Assembly: GCA_910591455.2 (NCBI GenBank)
Contig: OU342815.1
Span: forward strand, 21,171,693-21,235,692
Reading direction: 5' to 3'
DNA: 64,000 nt
Origin: Pholis gunnellus
Taxonomy: Eukaryota; Chordata; Actinopteri; Perciformes; Pholidae
Made by a program: the position numbers and the translations under genes
The notes under the pieces: generated by a model
Database searches by the model: none
Told to the model about the DNA's origin: nothing
Seen by the model: only the letters and a program-made list of their open reading frames with translations
Part shown: positions 63,346 to 64,000 of the stretch, one piece after another
Position numbering within the stretch: position 1 is the stretch's first letter
Layout: each line of letters begins with the position of its first letter

Positions 63346-63456
63346 AGCATAGCCTACGACCCAGAGGTTGACCTTTACGATGCCACTATCGCCATCCTCC
63401 CCTCAAGCGTAGGACTCGAGGATGACATGAAGGCTGTAAAAGTGACGGATGGATAA
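63346..63456 (+). other. weak exon-like segment, plus strand
   Basis: After a 'gctttccccag' acceptor-like site, an open frame encodes AYDPEVDLYDATIAILPSS and then a stop at 63454. A possible donor, GTAAAA, is inside at 63435. It is more GC-rich than its surroundings. No family recognised. Confidence 0.2.
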
Positions 63457-64000
63457 TCATGTTGCTGCTTTAGATATTGATCCTACCTGTTTAAAAAGTG
63501 GCATTTTAAAATGGATTATGCGTAACCAGTGCTGATGTGTTGCTCTATTGATTTGGTTAACTAGAGATCAATACAGCAGGCTTGCACCAAAGTAAGAACG
63601 TTGGTCAACCAGTGACAACGTCTGCACAAATACAGCGATGCCAACTCAGCAGTAGCGAAAACATAAACCAAAGTGTTAAATCAAACATTTTTAGACACAA
63701 TATTTAGTCTTATTCTGCTTTATCAAAACAGGGATTGTATCTATGTCGTTCCTATCAGTTCTGATGACATTGTATTCACCAAGTTACTTGGTAAGATCTC
63801 AGGAAAATGTTTTAAAGAAGCCCAGCACGAGCTGTTGTTCTGCATACTGACCTCCAGCTGAAGTTAAATTTACATCTTTCTCCTGTCTGCATTCACACCC
63901 GGACGACAGGATGAAATACGTCTTTAAATAATTGGTCTTTAAATTGTAACATCCTACACGAGGTGAAGTCGATCAATAAATTGATTGTTAGTGACGCACT

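Larger units (their letters stand above)
56280..64000. other. non-genic right end of window
   Basis: Contains a 'ccaacctttttgacttgtgacccc' dispersed-repeat start near 56275-56298, the inverted repeat at 56505-56558, a GT run at 56990-57010, repeat R1 at 57850-57965, and a degraded tRNA-SINE-like stretch at 57370-57420 ('ttaaggccatgaaccacag'). A dispersed repeat with CAAGATGGCGACG and TGACGTCA lies at about 62995-63262. Two exon-like segments are listed separately. Otherwise nothing is assignable. Confidence 0.5.

Overview
This window is genomic DNA from a ray-finned (teleost, probably percomorph) fish. It carries 13 intact gamma-crystallin lens genes. The evidence for a teleost is the methionine-rich, tryptophan-poor gamma-M crystallin family, which is typical of fish lenses. 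Supporting this are three-exon gene structures with GT-AG introns and several dispersed repeats of teleost type. No prokaryotic, CRISPR, rRNA or tRNA gene was seen.

Layout. From 1 to about 20460 there is a head-to-tail array of a ~3.27-kb unit. It begins before the window, and each unit holds one minus-strand gamma-M gene (six genes, stops at 1441, 4705, 7973, 11238, 15378 and 19494). Units 1-3 are almost identical. Units 4-6 carry transposon insertions and deletions. From 20461 to 37.9 kb there are five more minus-strand gamma-M genes (stops at 23290, 27043, 30723, 34508 and 37039), which become more divergent towards the right and are separated by repeat-rich spacers. At 39.6-42.8 kb two plus-strand genes encode gamma-S-like crystallins with the normal tryptophans. 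They are transcribed divergently from the gamma-M cluster. From 42.85 to 64 kb no gene can be supported, only repeats, microsatellites, candidate regulatory motifs and two weak exon-like segments.

Gene architecture. Each gene has a very small first exon (3, 5 or 11 codons), a second exon of about 243 bp (Greek-key motifs 1 and 2) and a third exon of about 280 bp (motifs 3 and 4), all joined in phase 0. A TATA box lies roughly 30-90 bp upstream of the ATG. In most gamma-M genes a Maf-type element (TGCTGAG, or TGCTNNGTCAGG-like) lies ~50 bp further out. This is the compact promoter layout expected for Maf-driven lens-fibre expression. The proteins should be monomeric structural proteins packed at very high concentration in the lens cytoplasm.

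The most interesting signals are: the homogenised gamma-M array with an 11-codon first exon; a gene-conversion-like tract in the gene at 23290; a Gly/Met expansion in the gene at 19494; an intron that has lost its stop codon in the gene at 11238; a perfect four-pentamer heat-shock-element pattern in the 3' UTR of a gamma-S gene; and a perfect 24-bp inverted repeat at 56505-56558.
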